From NCBI GenBank assembly GCA_021776655.1, contig JAJFFK010000019.1, positions 19,119 through 83,118 of the forward strand: a DNA stretch of 64,000 nt, written 5' to 3'. Origin of the DNA: Henriciella sp. (lineage in GTDB: Bacteria > Pseudomonadota > Alphaproteobacteria > Caulobacterales > Hyphomonadaceae). Below, in pieces: positions 9,797 to 19,450 of this stretch; the first letter of the stretch is position 1; every line of letters starts with the position of its first letter. The translations under genes were made by a program, and so were the position numbers. The notes beneath the pieces were generated by a model. That model saw nothing but the letters and a program-made list of their open reading frames with translations, was not told where the DNA came from and searched no databases.

Positions 9797-10463
9797 TTGA
9801 TGCCAGTGGGCGCTCTGTCGGTAAATGATCGGCCGCGCTCTTCAAAAACCGCGCAAGTTTTTCGGCACTTTCAGCACCCTGAACTGCGATCTGACGGTGA
9901 GTAATATATGTCGGTACGCCGGTAATACCCATTTGGCGAAACAAAGCCTGTTCCTGGCGTAGCTGTTCAGTATCAGCATCACTGGCAAGGAGGCCTGCCA
10001 CGATGTCGGGATCAAGCTCGATCTTGGCGGCGACGGCGAGGAGGGTTTCGGAGTTGCCTATATCTTTTCCGTCCGCAAAGAAGGCTTCGAACAAGGCTTC
10101 CTTCGCGGCGTCACCTTTGTCTTGGCCTTGGGCCCAATGCACCAAACGGTGAGCATTAAAGCTGTTGGGACGACGGCTGATCTTGTCGAAGGCGAAGGGT
10201 ACGCCTTCATCCAAGCCGTACTGAGTTAGGGCGTCGCGCATGCTGTTCGATCGATCTTTACCTGCGCTGGTACCAAACTTCTGGCGCATATAGTCTTTAT
10301 AATCCACACCTTCAGCCGGGATGTTAGGATCGAGCTCAAACGCCCGGAAGATGATCTCAACTTCGAGGTCTGGAACCAGTGCAATGGCCGATTTCAAACG
10401 GCGCAGACCAAGCCAGCACCAAGGGCAAACAAGGTCTGAAACCATTTCAATTGTTAAAGCCAT
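9786..10463 (-). CDS. DsbA family oxidoreductase, FrnE-like
   Basis: A 225-residue thioredoxin-fold protein with a CPWC active site at residues 13-16 (VSDLVCPWCWLG) and the cis-Pro loop GITGVPTYI near residue 180. The length, the insertion of helices, and the text FRAFELDPNIP and FNAHRLVHWA match the FrnE branch of DsbA-like proteins. There is no signal peptide, so it is cytoplasmic. FrnE-like proteins are dithiol oxidoreductases or isomerases; 2-hydroxychromene-2-carboxylate isomerase is a related fold but lacks this CPWC. It lies 28 bases downstream of the desaturase on the same strand and is probably co-transcribed with it. Confidence 0.9.
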   Translation of the reverse strand: MALTIEMVSDLVCPWCWLGLRRLKSAIALVPDLEVEIIFRAFELDPNIPAEGVDYKDYMRQKFGTSAGKDRSNSMRDALTQYGLDEGVPFAFDKISRRPNSFNAHRLVHWAQGQDKGDAAKEALFEAFFADGKDIGNSETLLAVAAKIELDPDIVAGLLASDADTEQLRQEQALFRQMGITGVPTYITHRQIAVQGAESAEKLARFLKSAADHLPTERPLASTRV

Positions 10464-10491
10464 AAGATTGTCCTCGTCGGCGCGATATGGA

Positions 10492-11436
10492 TTAAACAGA
10501 TGCGGGCTGACTTGCAGCGAGTTTCAGGACCGGAACATAGCCAGCCTGAATCTCCATACGGCCTGTCACGCCTTTCTGGCGCAAAAGTCTGTGCGCTTGT
10601 ACAAAGTGATAGCAAGGCAGGTGCATGAACATGTGGTGCTCGCAATGATAATTGACGTAATATGGCGCGATCAATGCTCGCTCAACCAGGTTGGCGCGGG
10701 TTGTTCGCGCATGGCGCAATGGGTCGTCATCATCCACAATTGCATGCTCAGCAATATTTCTCAGCCGGGTGACGAGTTGGTTCCAGGTTGCCATTGGCAG
10801 CAACCAGAGCACGAAATAGGCCCACCAATGACCTGCTAGAATAAACCCAGCTAACAAGACAAGATTGACAATCAGAAACGGGATCGCGGCCTCGCGTGCG
10901 GAGTGGATGCGGTTTTCGGCACCTTTACCGGGCCGCAGGCCGAGACCCAGTGCATTCGTGAACTGGTTCACACGCTGTTTGTAAAACGTCTGCCCGGTCA
11001 GGTCGCGAATGATTTTGCGGCGCAGTGATTGTGCCGTGATGGGGAAGGGGGCCGACAGAGCAAGATCGGGATCTTCTGGCTGCTGGGCGTACTTGTGATG
11101 CTGCAAATGGTAGGCGCGATAGGTTTTCAGATTGGCCCCGATTGGGGCACCGGTGAGCCATTGGCCAACCCAATCGTTGATTTGACCGTTGGTGCTCAGG
11201 CCGCCATGCGATGCTTCGTGCATTAAAACGGCTAGGCCAAGCTGGCGCGCTCCAATGATCGGAATGGCGAGGATAATCAACCAAGGTTGCCAGATGGCGG
11301 CGGCAGTTGCCAGCGCAATGACGGCCCAGGCATGGGCAACCATGCCGAGCCCCAACAGGTTTGAGCGGCGGCTCATTTCGGTCCATTCTTCCTTGGAGAA
11401 GAGATCGAGAGGGCGGATACGTTTGGCGACTGGCAT
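10492..11436 (-). CDS. Membrane fatty acid desaturase
   Basis: About 314 residues. It carries the three histidine boxes of di-iron membrane desaturases: HEASHGG, HLQHHKYA and a late HCEHHMF (preceded by NYH), between four hydrophobic helices. The enzyme inserts a double bond into a fatty acyl chain or a related lipid in the inner membrane. The text around the boxes resembles the family that also contains carotenoid ketolases/hydroxylases and sphingolipid desaturases, so the substrate is not certain. ATG at 11436 is used; a TTG at 11472 would add 12 residues. No good ribosome-binding site is seen for either. An IS remnant begins 62 bases upstream. Confidence 0.85.
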   Translation of the reverse strand: MPVAKRIRPLDLFSKEEWTEMSRRSNLLGLGMVAHAWAVIALATAAAIWQPWLIILAIPIIGARQLGLAVLMHEASHGGLSTNGQINDWVGQWLTGAPIGANLKTYRAYHLQHHKYAQQPEDPDLALSAPFPITAQSLRRKIIRDLTGQTFYKQRVNQFTNALGLGLRPGKGAENRIHSAREAAIPFLIVNLVLLAGFILAGHWWAYFVLWLLPMATWNQLVTRLRNIAEHAIVDDDDPLRHARTTRANLVERALIAPYYVNYHCEHHMFMHLPCYHFVQAHRLLRQKGVTGRMEIQAGYVPVLKLAASQPASV

Positions 11437-11498
11437 AGAGACAAGATACAACCCTGACGCTGCGGTATTCAAGGGTGTTTATGGCGGCAGTCCGAAGC

Positions 11499-12135
11499 CT
11501 AGATCATGAACTCATAATAATGATTCCCTAATCGGACGAATGCTGATTCTCTTTCTACGAGGAGGATTTGCCATGTCTCGTCGCCGGTATGAACTGACAG
11601 ATTTTGAGTGGTCGCTGATCGAGCCGCTATTGCCCAACAAGCCTCGCGGCGTGCCGCGGGTGGATGACCGCAGGGTCTTGAACGGCATCTACTGGCGAGG
11701 CGCTCCGAGGGGCGCTCGAAAGGCGGCCTGACCACCAAAATTCACGCGCTTGTCGATGCCAATGGGCTACCGATCGCCCTGAAACTCACGCCTGGCCAGG
11801 CCCATGATGGACGCAGTGCAACCGATATGCTGGGCCAGATCGGACATGGCCAGATCCTGCTTGCCGAACGTGCCTATGACTCAAATGCCCTGCGCGAACA
11901 AATCGACAGCCAGGGCGGGTGGGCCTGTATCAAGCCGCTTGCCCATCGCAAGTACAAACCCGCTTTCAGTGCCTTTCTCTACAGGTATCGTAGCCGTGTT
12001 GAATGTTTCTTCAGTAAGATCAAACACTTCCGTGCAATCGCAACGCGGTTCGAAAAACATGCCGAAAACTATCTCGCACTCGTCAAACTCGCCGCAATCC
12101 AAATATGGATTCGAAATTATGAGTCTGTGTCCTAG
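11499..12135 (+). mobile_element. Internally deleted IS5-family insertion sequence
   Basis: The element lies between two CTAG tetranucleotides (11499-11502 and 12132-12135). Its ends form an imperfect inverted repeat. The left end reads CTAG..ACTCATAATAATGATTCC, and the right end read inward gives CTAG..GACTCATAATTTCGAATCC. The interior carries both ends of one transposase gene but not its middle. At about 637 bp it is shorter than the 800-900 bp usual for IS5-type elements. The right CTAG contains the stop codon of ubiA, so the insertion is exactly at that gene's end. Confidence 0.8.
11573..12135 (+). pseudogene. IS5-family transposase, internal deletion and frameshift
   Basis: The gene starts well: a GAGGAGG ribosome-binding site is followed by ATG at 11573 and RRRYELTDFEWSLIEPLLPN, the standard N-terminus of IS5/IS427-type transposases. 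After VLNGIYW the frame runs through a short junction (about 11700-11712) and stops at 11731. The C-terminal part continues in another frame from about 11707: KGGLTTKIHALVDANG, LAERAYDS, then YRYRSRVECFFSKIKHFR with the catalytic Glu (in the YREK-type region), ending NYESVS. The middle, about 70-90 residues with the first catalytic Asp, is missing. It cannot make a working transposase. Confidence 0.85.
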
Positions 12136-13088
12136 AGCAGCGCCGCCAAGACCAATCCAACAACCACAATAGTCCCGGCCCAGACGTTTGATTTGAAGAC
12201 GCCAAGCGCGCGATCTTCTTTATGGCTCGACAGGTGCGTCACTTGCCAGATGCCATGCGCCAGGAAGGCGAGACCAACCAGCGCGCCAATCCGGCCCGCG
12301 CCGGCGAAATAGGCTGACAAAGTGATCATTGCGGTTGCGAGTAAGTGAAAGGTGAAGACACCCGTTAGCACCTTGCTATCGAACAAGCGCGCGGTTGATT
12401 TTACGCCTATCAGCGCATCATCCTCGCGATCCTGTAACGCATAGATAGTGTCATAGGATATCGTCCAGGCGACGAGGCCGAGATATAGGAAGACGCTCGC
12501 AAAAGTGACATGGGTCGCGGTCGCCGCGCCAACGAAAACGCCCCAATTGAACGTGAAGCCGAGAAAGGCCTGTGGCCACCAGGTTATGCGTTTCATAAAC
12601 GGATATGCCGCCACCAGCGGCAGGGCGAGCAGTGCGACCACTTTTGCGTTGCCAGGCAGGCATAGCCAAACCAAGACCCCAACGAATAATTGCGCACCAA
12701 GGAAGAGGCTTGCGTCTCTCAGGCTAATTTGTCCTGATGGCAAAGGGCGTGAGGCGGTGCGTGCGACGAGCGCATCAACCTCGCGATCCGTAATATCATT
12801 CCATGTGCATCCGGCCCCGCGCATAGCCACTGCACCGATTGCAAATAGCATGGCCCAAATGATATCCATCCATTGGAAGCCAAGTGGAATGCGCATTTGT
12901 GCCAAGCCCATCCAGCACGGCAACAAGAGCAACCATATGCCAACAGGGCGATCCAGACGGGCTAGCGTCACATACGGACGGGCACGTTCTGGCATGCCAC
13001 TCAGCCAATTTGGCAGGGCGCTGTCAGCGGGACCCGTTACATTTGCTCCGGTTGCCGTTCCGGTTTCGGTATCAGCGAGTTCAGTCAT
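12132..13088 (-). CDS. ubiA: 4-hydroxybenzoate octaprenyltransferase UbiA
   Basis: About 318 residues, an inner-membrane prenyltransferase that attaches the polyprenyl tail to 4-hydroxybenzoate in ubiquinone synthesis. Both Asp-rich motifs are present: AGCTWNDITDREVD (NDxxDxxxD) and YALQDREDDALIGVKST. Eight or nine hydrophobic segments follow the usual pattern. ATG at 13088 (MTELAD) is used; an ATG at 13097 adds three residues. The stop codon falls in the CTAG that borders the IS remnant. The C-terminus (..VLAALL) still has normal length and character, so function is probably kept. It is divergent from rsmE, a common alphaproteobacterial arrangement. Confidence 0.94.
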   Translation of the reverse strand: MTELADTETGTATGANVTGPADSALPNWLSGMPERARPYVTLARLDRPVGIWLLLLPCWMGLAQMRIPLGFQWMDIIWAMLFAIGAVAMRGAGCTWNDITDREVDALVARTASRPLPSGQISLRDASLFLGAQLFVGVLVWLCLPGNAKVVALLALPLVAAYPFMKRITWWPQAFLGFTFNWGVFVGAATATHVTFASVFLYLGLVAWTISYDTIYALQDREDDALIGVKSTARLFDSKVLTGVFTFHLLATAMITLSAYFAGAGRIGALVGLAFLAHGIWQVTHLSSHKEDRALGVFKSNVWAGTIVVVGLVLAALL

Positions 13089-13161
13089 GCCGCCCATATA
13101 GCGTGTTTTTTGCTTGAGGCCATGACTTAACGCGCGCTGCGGAGCAGCCTATAGGATCGAG

Positions 13162-13911
13162 ATGACGAATATTCCGAGACTTTTTGTGCCAAGTACGCTT
13201 TGCCAAGGTGAGGTAATCTCGCTGGCGGATGGCCAGACTAAGTATCTGACGCGGGTTATGCGTCTTGCGCAGGGCGCGAAGGTTCGCGCCTTTGATGGCC
13301 TGAACGGCGAGTGGATGTGCCAATTGCAAGTTGCTGGCAAACGTGCCGGGTTAGAGCCTTTGCAGCAAACGCGACAGAACGCTAAGTCGCTGGATCTGAC
13401 GCTGTTATTCGCACCACTGAAGAAAACGAGAACCGATTTTGTCGTCGAAAAGGCCAGCGAGTTGGGGGTTCGCAATATATGGCCGGTGATAACGCAATAT
13501 ACTCAATCGGGTCGGGTTCGTTCTGACCGTTTGCAGGCGCTCGCAATCGAAGCGGCAGAACAGACCGAGCGTATGGATATCGCGCAAGTGAGCGAAAGTC
13601 GTTCTCTGAGCGTCGCATTGGATACGTGGGATCCTGATATCCCCTTATACTACTGCGATGAGGGTAGTGAGGCTCGACCGATGGTGTCCCAAGTGCAGGC
13701 CAATTTACGCTCGTGTGCCGGAATCCTTATTGGCCCAGAAGGCGGATTCTCTCCAAAGGAACGCGAATTGATCCGGAGTTTGGACTTCGTTCACCCGGTG
13801 ACATTGGGGCCGCGGATTCTTCGCGCAGAAACAGCGGTGGTCTGCGCCCTGACTATTTGGCAATCAATTGTTGGCGACTGGCAACAGGCACCCTATCTGC
13901 GTGAAGACTAA
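13162..13911 (+). CDS. rsmE: 16S rRNA m3U1498 methyltransferase RsmE
   Basis: A 249-residue SPOUT-class methyltransferase that methylates N3 of U1498 in 16S rRNA using S-adenosylmethionine. The N-terminal PUA-like part contains HYLtrVLR-like text (here KYLTRVMRL). The C-terminal knot contains LLIGPEGGFS-like text (ILIGPEGGFSPKE) and LGPRILRAETAV, both diagnostic of the family. Between them lie KKTRTDFVVEKASELGV and EAAEQTER, also strongly conserved. Length is normal. It is followed after 21 bases by gshA, with which it is likely co-transcribed. Confidence 0.96.
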   Translation: MTNIPRLFVPSTLCQGEVISLADGQTKYLTRVMRLAQGAKVRAFDGLNGEWMCQLQVAGKRAGLEPLQQTRQNAKSLDLTLLFAPLKKTRTDFVVEKASELGVRNIWPVITQYTQSGRVRSDRLQALAIEAAEQTERMDIAQVSESRSLSVALDTWDPDIPLYYCDEGSEARPMVSQVQANLRSCAGILIGPEGGFSPKERELIRSLDFVHPVTLGPRILRAETAVVCALTIWQSIVGDWQQAPYLRED

Positions 13912-13932
13912 ATTTGTGTTGGAGACGATTCG

Positions 13933-15312
13933 ATGACCACACCCACCGCGGATATTGATGAGTCGGCATCGCGAATCGCGGGCAAGCGTGAGCTGGTCGA
14001 GTGGTTTGATGCAGGATCGAAACCGAAAAATGACTGGCGGATTGGCACCGAGCACGAAAAATTCGGGTTCCTGTCCGATGGTTTGCGACCTCTGCCTTAT
14101 GATGGCAAGGCCTCTGTCTTATCCATGCTGGAAGGGCTTCGTGACCAGTTTGGCTGGGCGCCAATTGTCGAAGCTGGGCATTTGATTGGTCTCAAGAAAA
14201 ATGGCGCGAGTGTCAGCCTGGAACCGGGTGGTCAGTTTGAGTTATCTGGTGCGCCGCTCGAACATATTCATGAAACCTGTAATGAGGTTGGTGAGCATTT
14301 ACGCGAGGTTCGTGAAGTGGCCGCGCCGCTAGGCATTGGGTTCCTGGGCATGGGCGCTAGCCCGCTTTGGTCGATGGATGAGACGCCAATCATGCCCAAA
14401 GGCCGCTACAAGATCATGCGAGCCTATATGGCAAAGGTCGGCAGGCTCGGCCGCGAAATGATGTTCCGCACGTGCACAGTGCAAACCAATCTCGACTTTG
14501 GATCCGAAGCCGACATGGTGAAGAAATTCCGTGTGTCACTCGCGTTGCAACCGCTGGGAACCGCATTGTTTGCCAATTCGCCGTTCCTTGATAGCCGTCC
14601 CAACGGGTTCCTGTCGTATCGATCGCAAATCTGGACGGATACAGATCCCGACCGAACCGGAATGCTGCCATTCGTCTTTGAGGATGGCTTCGGGTTTGAA
14701 CGCTATGTCGATTATGCCTTGGATGTTCCGATGTACTTTGTTCGGCGCGGCGGGGAATATCTCGATGCGTCGGGCTTGAGCTTTCGCGATTTTCTGGCAG
14801 GGAAGCTGCCAATATTGCCGGGGGAATTGCCAGCAATGGCAGATTTTGAGGATCACATTTCAACTATTTTCCCGGAAGTGAGGTTGAAGAGGTTCCTTGA
14901 AATGCGCGGTTCTGATTCGGGGCCATGGGGCATGCTATGTGCATTCTCAGCGTTCTGGACCGGTATTCTGTACGAAGACGCGTCGTTGAATGCCGCTTGG
15001 GATCTAGTCAAGGACTGGACTACGGCTGAGCGCGAGACAGTGCGCCAAGGATGCCGGGTTCTGGGTCTGAAAACACCTATTCCAGGCGGTCGAACTTTGC
15101 AGGATTTGGCGAAAGATGTGTTGGTAATCTCGCGGCGCGGATTACAGGCACGCGGTAGGCTGTCTGTTTCAGGTGATAATGAAACCGGATTCCTGACCGA
15201 GCTGGACGAGATTGCTGTATCAGGGCTGACGCCGGCCGAATTGTTACTTGAGCGTTATTATGGTGATTGGGGCCGCAGTGTGCTGCCAATCTTCGAAGAA
15301 CGCGCCTATTAG
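13933..15312 (+). CDS. gshA: Glutamate-cysteine ligase, plant/alphaproteobacterial type
   Basis: A 459-residue cytoplasmic ligase that joins glutamate and cysteine with ATP, the first step of glutathione synthesis. The N-terminal ATP-grasp-like core shows [11 protein letters not shown] and [14 protein letters not shown], the signatures of the group shared by alphaproteobacteria and plants. Further conserved text includes [23 protein letters not shown] and [10 protein letters not shown]. Length is normal for this group. A GGAGA site precedes the ATG. The downstream partner gshB is not in the window. Confidence 0.95.
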   Translation: MTTPTADIDESASRIAGKRELVEWFDAGSKPKNDWRIGTEHEKFGFLSDGLRPLPYDGKASVLSMLEGLRDQFGWAPIVEAGHLIGLKKNGASVSLEPGGQFELSGAPLEHIHETCNEVGEHLREVREVAAPLGIGFLGMGASPLWSMDETPIMPKGRYKIMRAYMAKVGRLGREMMFRTCTVQTNLDFGSEADMVKKFRVSLALQPLGTALFANSPFLDSRPNGFLSYRSQIWTDTDPDRTGMLPFVFEDGFGFERYVDYALDVPMYFVRRGGEYLDASGLSFRDFLAGKLPILPGELPAMADFEDHISTIFPEVRLKRFLEMRGSDSGPWGMLCAFSAFWTGILYEDASLNAAWDLVKDWTTAERETVRQGCRVLGLKTPIPGGRTLQDLAKDVLVISRRGLQARGRLSVSGDNETGFLTELDEIAVSGLTPAELLLERYYGDWGRSVLPIFEERAY

Positions 15313-15439
15313 GGGCAGGTTTTTTCGTCACATCGCCAGAAATAAAGCAGACTCTACCTTGAGGGTGGCTGCGGTGCGTGTTGTGTTGTGCCCATCCGGT
15401 CGCACAAAGCGGCCATCATAGTTTCCCGGGGAGGGATAA

Positions 15440-17194
15440 TTGACAGATTCAACAACCGACGGCGCCTCAATGCGGCCGGACGAGAAGACAATATTCGGTC
15501 ACCCACGCGGGCTTTACATTCTGTTCTTCACAGAAATGTGGGAGCGTTTTTCATATTACGGTATGCGCGGCTTACTCATCCTTTACCTGACACAGCATTT
15601 CTTGTTCTCAGATGAAAGATCAGCTGTTTTGTATGGTGCGTACACAGCGCTGGTTTACGTCATGACGATTATTGGCGGCACGTTGGCAGATCGTTATCTG
15701 GGGCAACGCAAGGCGGTGACATATGGTGCCATTCTATTGGTTCTTGGGCATGGCTTGATGGCATTCGAAGGGAGTGGGTCAAGGGAGGTTCTAACTTATG
15801 AAGGCGTTGAGTATCAGGTAACATTGGATGGGCGTGGTGGAGATGCGACGCAACTCATCATATCGGACTCTGGCCAGTCGCCTATTTCCTTCAATGAAGG
15901 CGCGAGTGATATGATTATCGCAGAGCCATCTGCGGTAGGCCTACCAGCAACAATCGCCACCGATACCTATACAACCCGGATTGAGAAGCAGGCGTTATTC
16001 GTCAATATCCTCTATCTGGCTCTGGCGTTGATTATCGCTGGTGTTGGTTTTCTGAAAGCAAATATCTCCACGATAGTGGGGGCGATGTATGGTTTGAATG
16101 ACACGCGCCGCGATTCCGGGTTCACTATTTTTTACATGGGTATCAACCTTGGGTCTCTGTTATCCTCTCTTACGGTGGGGATAATCGGTATCAAATGGGG
16201 CTGGAATTGGGGGTTTGGTCTTGCTGGTGTCGGGATGCTCGGTGGTCTCGTGACCTTCCTAGTCTTCCAGCCGTGGCTAGAGGGCCGAGCTGATCCACCG
16301 AGTGTTGAAAAATTAAAACAGAAAGTTCTCGGCCCGCTCAATGTCGAATGGGCATGTTACCTGACTGGTATTGGAATCATTGCTTTTGCCATGCTGACCG
16401 TAATGAATGCGCATCTGGTACCCGAATGGTTTGTCGGTGTACTTGGCATAGTCGTGTTTATGTTTCTAGTCGGCTATGCGCTCATCAGGCTAGCAGGTCG
16501 GGAACGTAACCGGATGTTTGCTGCGATATATTTTGTCTTGGCTCAAATTCCATTCTGGGCCCTGTTTGAGCAAGCGGGGTCGTCGCTAACCTTGTTCACA
16601 GCGCGCCTGGTCGACCGGAACATATTTGGCTGGTCAGTGCCTACACCTGTATTCCAATCTTTGAATGCAGGGTTTATTGTTCTGTTCGCGCCGCTTTTTG
16701 CGTGGGCTTGGATCGCCCTTGCCAAGCGCAGGTGGAATCCTTCCGCGCCGGTTAAATTCGCTTTTGGGGTTTTCCTCGCGGGGCTCGGTTTTCTGTCTCT
16801 TGTTGCCGGCATCTCTGCCTCTGGGGCAGGTTTGACAGCGGTTTATTTCATTTTCTTGATCTACTGGATACACACGATGGGTGAATTGATGCTTTCCCCG
16901 GTCGGTTTGTCAGCGGTTACAAAAATGGCGCCAGCACGAGCCGTGGGCCTGACAATGGGGGCGTGGTTCCTGTATTCAGGATTGTCCAATTACCTTGCTG
17001 GGGTTATTGCCCGCACGACTGGGGCCGAAACAATTGGTGGGCAGCTTACTGATGTTGCAGCTGCAAAGGCCGGATATGCGGCGGTCTATACCAATGTCGC
17101 CTATGTTGCGATGGGTGTCGGGGTTTTGATGTTGCTGATCTCTCCAATTGTCAAAAACTGGATGAAAGCTGATGATGGGCTAGATGCCGTTTAG
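15440..17194 (+). CDS. Proton-dependent oligopeptide transporter (POT/PTR family)
   Basis: A 584-residue inner-membrane transporter for di- and tripeptides driven by protons. The N-terminus shows HPRGLYILFFTEMWERFSYYGMR, which contains the ExxERFxYY proton-coupling motif, followed by LYGAYTALVYVMTIIGGTLADR. FYMGINLGS (PTR2 signature) and the later FALFEQAGSSLT-type text (here WALFEQAGSSLTLF) are also present. The insertion of about 70 residues between the second and later helices is periplasmic in character. The start is a TTG at 15440 with a strong GGGGAGGG site 5-6 bases upstream. A terminator follows the gene. Confidence 0.93.
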   Translation: MTDSTTDGASMRPDEKTIFGHPRGLYILFFTEMWERFSYYGMRGLLILYLTQHFLFSDERSAVLYGAYTALVYVMTIIGGTLADRYLGQRKAVTYGAILLVLGHGLMAFEGSGSREVLTYEGVEYQVTLDGRGGDATQLIISDSGQSPISFNEGASDMIIAEPSAVGLPATIATDTYTTRIEKQALFVNILYLALALIIAGVGFLKANISTIVGAMYGLNDTRRDSGFTIFYMGINLGSLLSSLTVGIIGIKWGWNWGFGLAGVGMLGGLVTFLVFQPWLEGRADPPSVEKLKQKVLGPLNVEWACYLTGIGIIAFAMLTVMNAHLVPEWFVGVLGIVVFMFLVGYALIRLAGRERNRMFAAIYFVLAQIPFWALFEQAGSSLTLFTARLVDRNIFGWSVPTPVFQSLNAGFIVLFAPLFAWAWIALAKRRWNPSAPVKFAFGVFLAGLGFLSLVAGISASGAGLTAVYFIFLIYWIHTMGELMLSPVGLSAVTKMAPARAVGLTMGAWFLYSGLSNYLAGVIARTTGAETIGGQLTDVAAAKAGYAAVYTNVAYVAMGVGVLMLLISPIVKNWMKADDGLDAV

Positions 17195-17222
17195 TCAAAC
17201 GACCATTTTCAGTCATAAAAGG

Positions 17223-17246
17223 GCGGCCCTTGTGGGTTGCTTTTTT
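17223..17246 (+). terminator. Rho-independent terminator after the POT transporter
   Basis: GCGGCCC-TTGT-GGGTTGC forms a 7-bp stem with two G-U pairs and a 4-base loop, followed at once by six T. It lies 28 bases after the transporter stop and before the convergent tldD. Confidence 0.7.
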
Positions 17247-17266
17247 GTTGAGTTGATTGCGTAGAC

Positions 17267-18670
17267 TTAACCCGCGCCGCCGATGGTTAGGCCGCCAATC
17301 TTCAGGGTTGGTTGGCCGACACCTACGGGGACGGTTTGACCGCCTTTACCGCAGTTTCCGATGCCGTCATCCATGGCGAAATCATTGCCGATCATTGAGA
17401 TTTGGCTAAGCGCAGTTGGGCCATGCCCGATCAGTGTGGCGTTCTTGACAGGGGCGATAACTTTACCATTCTCGACGAGGTATGCCTCGGTGCACTGGAA
17501 GACGAAATTACCGGATGTGATATCGACTTGTCCGCCACCAAAATCGACAGCCCAGATGCCGCGCTTGATGGAGGCAACGATCTCATCGGGATCGTCTTTG
17601 CCGCCGAGCATGATCGTGTTGGTCATTCGCGGCATGATCGAGGTGTCATACGATTCGCGGCGACCGTTTCCGGTTGGTTCGACCCCCATCAGGCGCGCAT
17701 TCTGACGGTCCTGCATATAGCCTTTCAAGATACCATCCTCAATCAGGACGGTTCGGTTGGTAGAGGTGCCTTCATCGTCAATTGACAGCGAGCCACGTCG
17801 AGCATGGATGGAGCCATCATCAATCACAGTGACGCCTTTGGACGCGACTTGTTCGCCGATCCGGCCGGCGTAAACACTTGTGCCTTTGCGATTGAAATCG
17901 CCTTCCAGGCCATGCCCAACCGCTTCGTGTAACAAGACGGCTGGCCAACCCGGCCCGAGAACAACGTCCATTTCGCCGGCAGGGGCGGCAATCGATTCCA
18001 GATTGACGGCGGCTTTGCGCAGCGCTCGCTCCGCCATACCTTGCCAGCGCTCGGGAGCGATCCATTCATCATAAGCGGCGCGGCCACCGGCGCCAGAAGA
18101 GGCCGATTCGCGGCGACCATTTTGGGCTAACGTAACGGAGACATTTAGCCGGACGAGCGGGCGAATATCGTGAAAAACCTCGCCACCTGGCCGCAGGATA
18201 TCAATCTCTTCATGGCTGCCCGCTAGCGACACGGAAACCTGCACAACACGCGGGTCTTTCGCGCGGACCCAGGCATCGATCTCAGCCAGCAGGCCGGTCT
18301 TGATGGTAAAATCAGGTGCTTGGGTTGGATCGATTGGTGCATACAGGCGGCGATTGATTGGAATTGGGCTGGTTGAGAGTGTGCCGGAATAACCGCGCTT
18401 GGCCTGCTTGGCGGTCTCGGCGGCTCGCGTAATCGCTTCGACGGTGAGTTCACCGGAATGAGCATAGCCAGCCGCTTCGCCTGCGACGACCCGTAACCCG
18501 AAGCCTTGTGACGTGTCATAAGCCGCTGATTTAAGACGGCTATCGTCGAACACGAAACTTTCAGATCGGGCGCGCTGCACATAGATGTCGCCGTCATCAG
18601 CCAGATTGGCTGCGTCGGACAGGATGGCGCTAGCTTGCCGCGCATCGAAGGGTAATGGGGTTTGGGTCAT
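17267..18670 (-). CDS. tldD: Metalloprotease TldD
   Basis: A 467-residue zinc peptidase of the U62 family, the catalytic partner of PmbA/TldE (5563-6918 here). The zinc motif is LLHEAVGHGLEGDF (HEAVGH, around residues 255-260). Other family text: VVLGPGWPAVL just before it, NRKGTSVYAGRIGEQVAS, and a C-terminal part with RMTNTIMLGG and NFVFQCTEAYLVENGK. The family degrades loosely folded peptides in the cytoplasm and takes part in peptide maturation. It is convergent with the POT transporter. Having both subunits within 13 kb but not in one operon is usual. Confidence 0.95.
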   Translation of the reverse strand: MTQTPLPFDARQASAILSDAANLADDGDIYVQRARSESFVFDDSRLKSAAYDTSQGFGLRVVAGEAAGYAHSGELTVEAITRAAETAKQAKRGYSGTLSTSPIPINRRLYAPIDPTQAPDFTIKTGLLAEIDAWVRAKDPRVVQVSVSLAGSHEEIDILRPGGEVFHDIRPLVRLNVSVTLAQNGRRESASSGAGGRAAYDEWIAPERWQGMAERALRKAAVNLESIAAPAGEMDVVLGPGWPAVLLHEAVGHGLEGDFNRKGTSVYAGRIGEQVASKGVTVIDDGSIHARRGSLSIDDEGTSTNRTVLIEDGILKGYMQDRQNARLMGVEPTGNGRRESYDTSIMPRMTNTIMLGGKDDPDEIVASIKRGIWAVDFGGGQVDITSGNFVFQCTEAYLVENGKVIAPVKNATLIGHGPTALSQISMIGNDFAMDDGIGNCGKGGQTVPVGVGQPTLKIGGLTIGGAG

Positions 18671-18746
18671 GCCCGCTATGTGACGGCAACTGCGCCTGCG
18701 ATCAAGAGGGGATCATCGGCTCACATGGGCAACGCAGAGTTTAAGC

Positions 18747-19304
18747 TTAGCCTTCAGTGACCTCAAATCGGCTCAACTGCATCTCAACAAGATCCCATTC
18801 GGGTTTCAATTCGCTGGCTTTGATGAAGTCTGCATAAGCCCCCGCAACATCGCCCGTATTTTCCTTGGCAATCGCGCGATTGTAATACGCGGCGAAGAGG
18901 TCAATTGAATTCAACTCAATTGCCTTGCTCAGAGGAGCTAGTGCGTCGGAGAAATCTCTCTTGTGAATATGCGCGGCGCCTTGATTGAGATAAGCTGCAC
19001 CCATCTCCGGTTTGATGCTTATCGCTCTCGCATAATCCGAGATGGCCGAATCATATCGGCCATTCCGCATGCGCATGACGCCTCGATTGACGTAAGTTGC
19101 CGCCCGATTCCCACTTCTCATCACTTCTTCACGTAGGGCGCGTGTGCAGATTCTCTCTGCCTCGGCAAATGACGAATATCGCGATTGCGTGCTGTGGTAA
19201 CATTCGCCACCAAGACCACTGCCAATGACGAAAACCTGCGCTGTGGCCGCGCCGGTGAACATTAGACCTGCTGCTATTGCAATCGTAAATTTTCGAATGC
19301 CCAT
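18747..19304 (-). CDS. Secreted TPR-repeat protein
   Basis: A 185-residue protein with a signal peptide (KFTIAIAAGLMFTGAATAQ) and at least three tetratricopeptide repeats: AATYVNRGVMRMRNGRYDSAISDYARAI, then GAAYLNQGAAHIHKRDF..ALAPLSKAI, and FAAYYNRAIAKENTG..AYADFIKA. The start at 19304 is set by an AGGAGG site 6 bases upstream; the longer open frame has no such site and no signal peptide. It is probably a periplasmic protein-binding scaffold; partners are unknown. It is divergent from the cytochrome oxidase operon, with about 145 bases between them that must hold both promoters. A conserved Cys pair (C..C near residues 33 and 50) is visible. Confidence 0.8.
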   Translation of the reverse strand: MGIRKFTIAIAAGLMFTGAATAQVFVIGSGLGGECYHSTQSRYSSFAEAERICTRALREEVMRSGNRAATYVNRGVMRMRNGRYDSAISDYARAISIKPEMGAAYLNQGAAHIHKRDFSDALAPLSKAIELNSIDLFAAYYNRAIAKENTGDVAGAYADFIKASELKPEWDLVEMQLSRFEVTEG

Positions 19305-19450
19305 GGAAACCTCCTGATTATGCTGTTTACTCTTATCACAAAGAGTTCCAGAAAGCATCCGGCTGCGACATTTTATGTGATGTGATTGCGCTGGGTAGAC
19401 CAAGTGATCCATTGTAATTATGGCTCGTGCAAAATCGGATGGAGTGTTCC

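Noticed and set aside
11827..12135. 102-codon frame as a small independent gene
   Set aside because: It is the C-terminal part of the broken IS5-family transposase.
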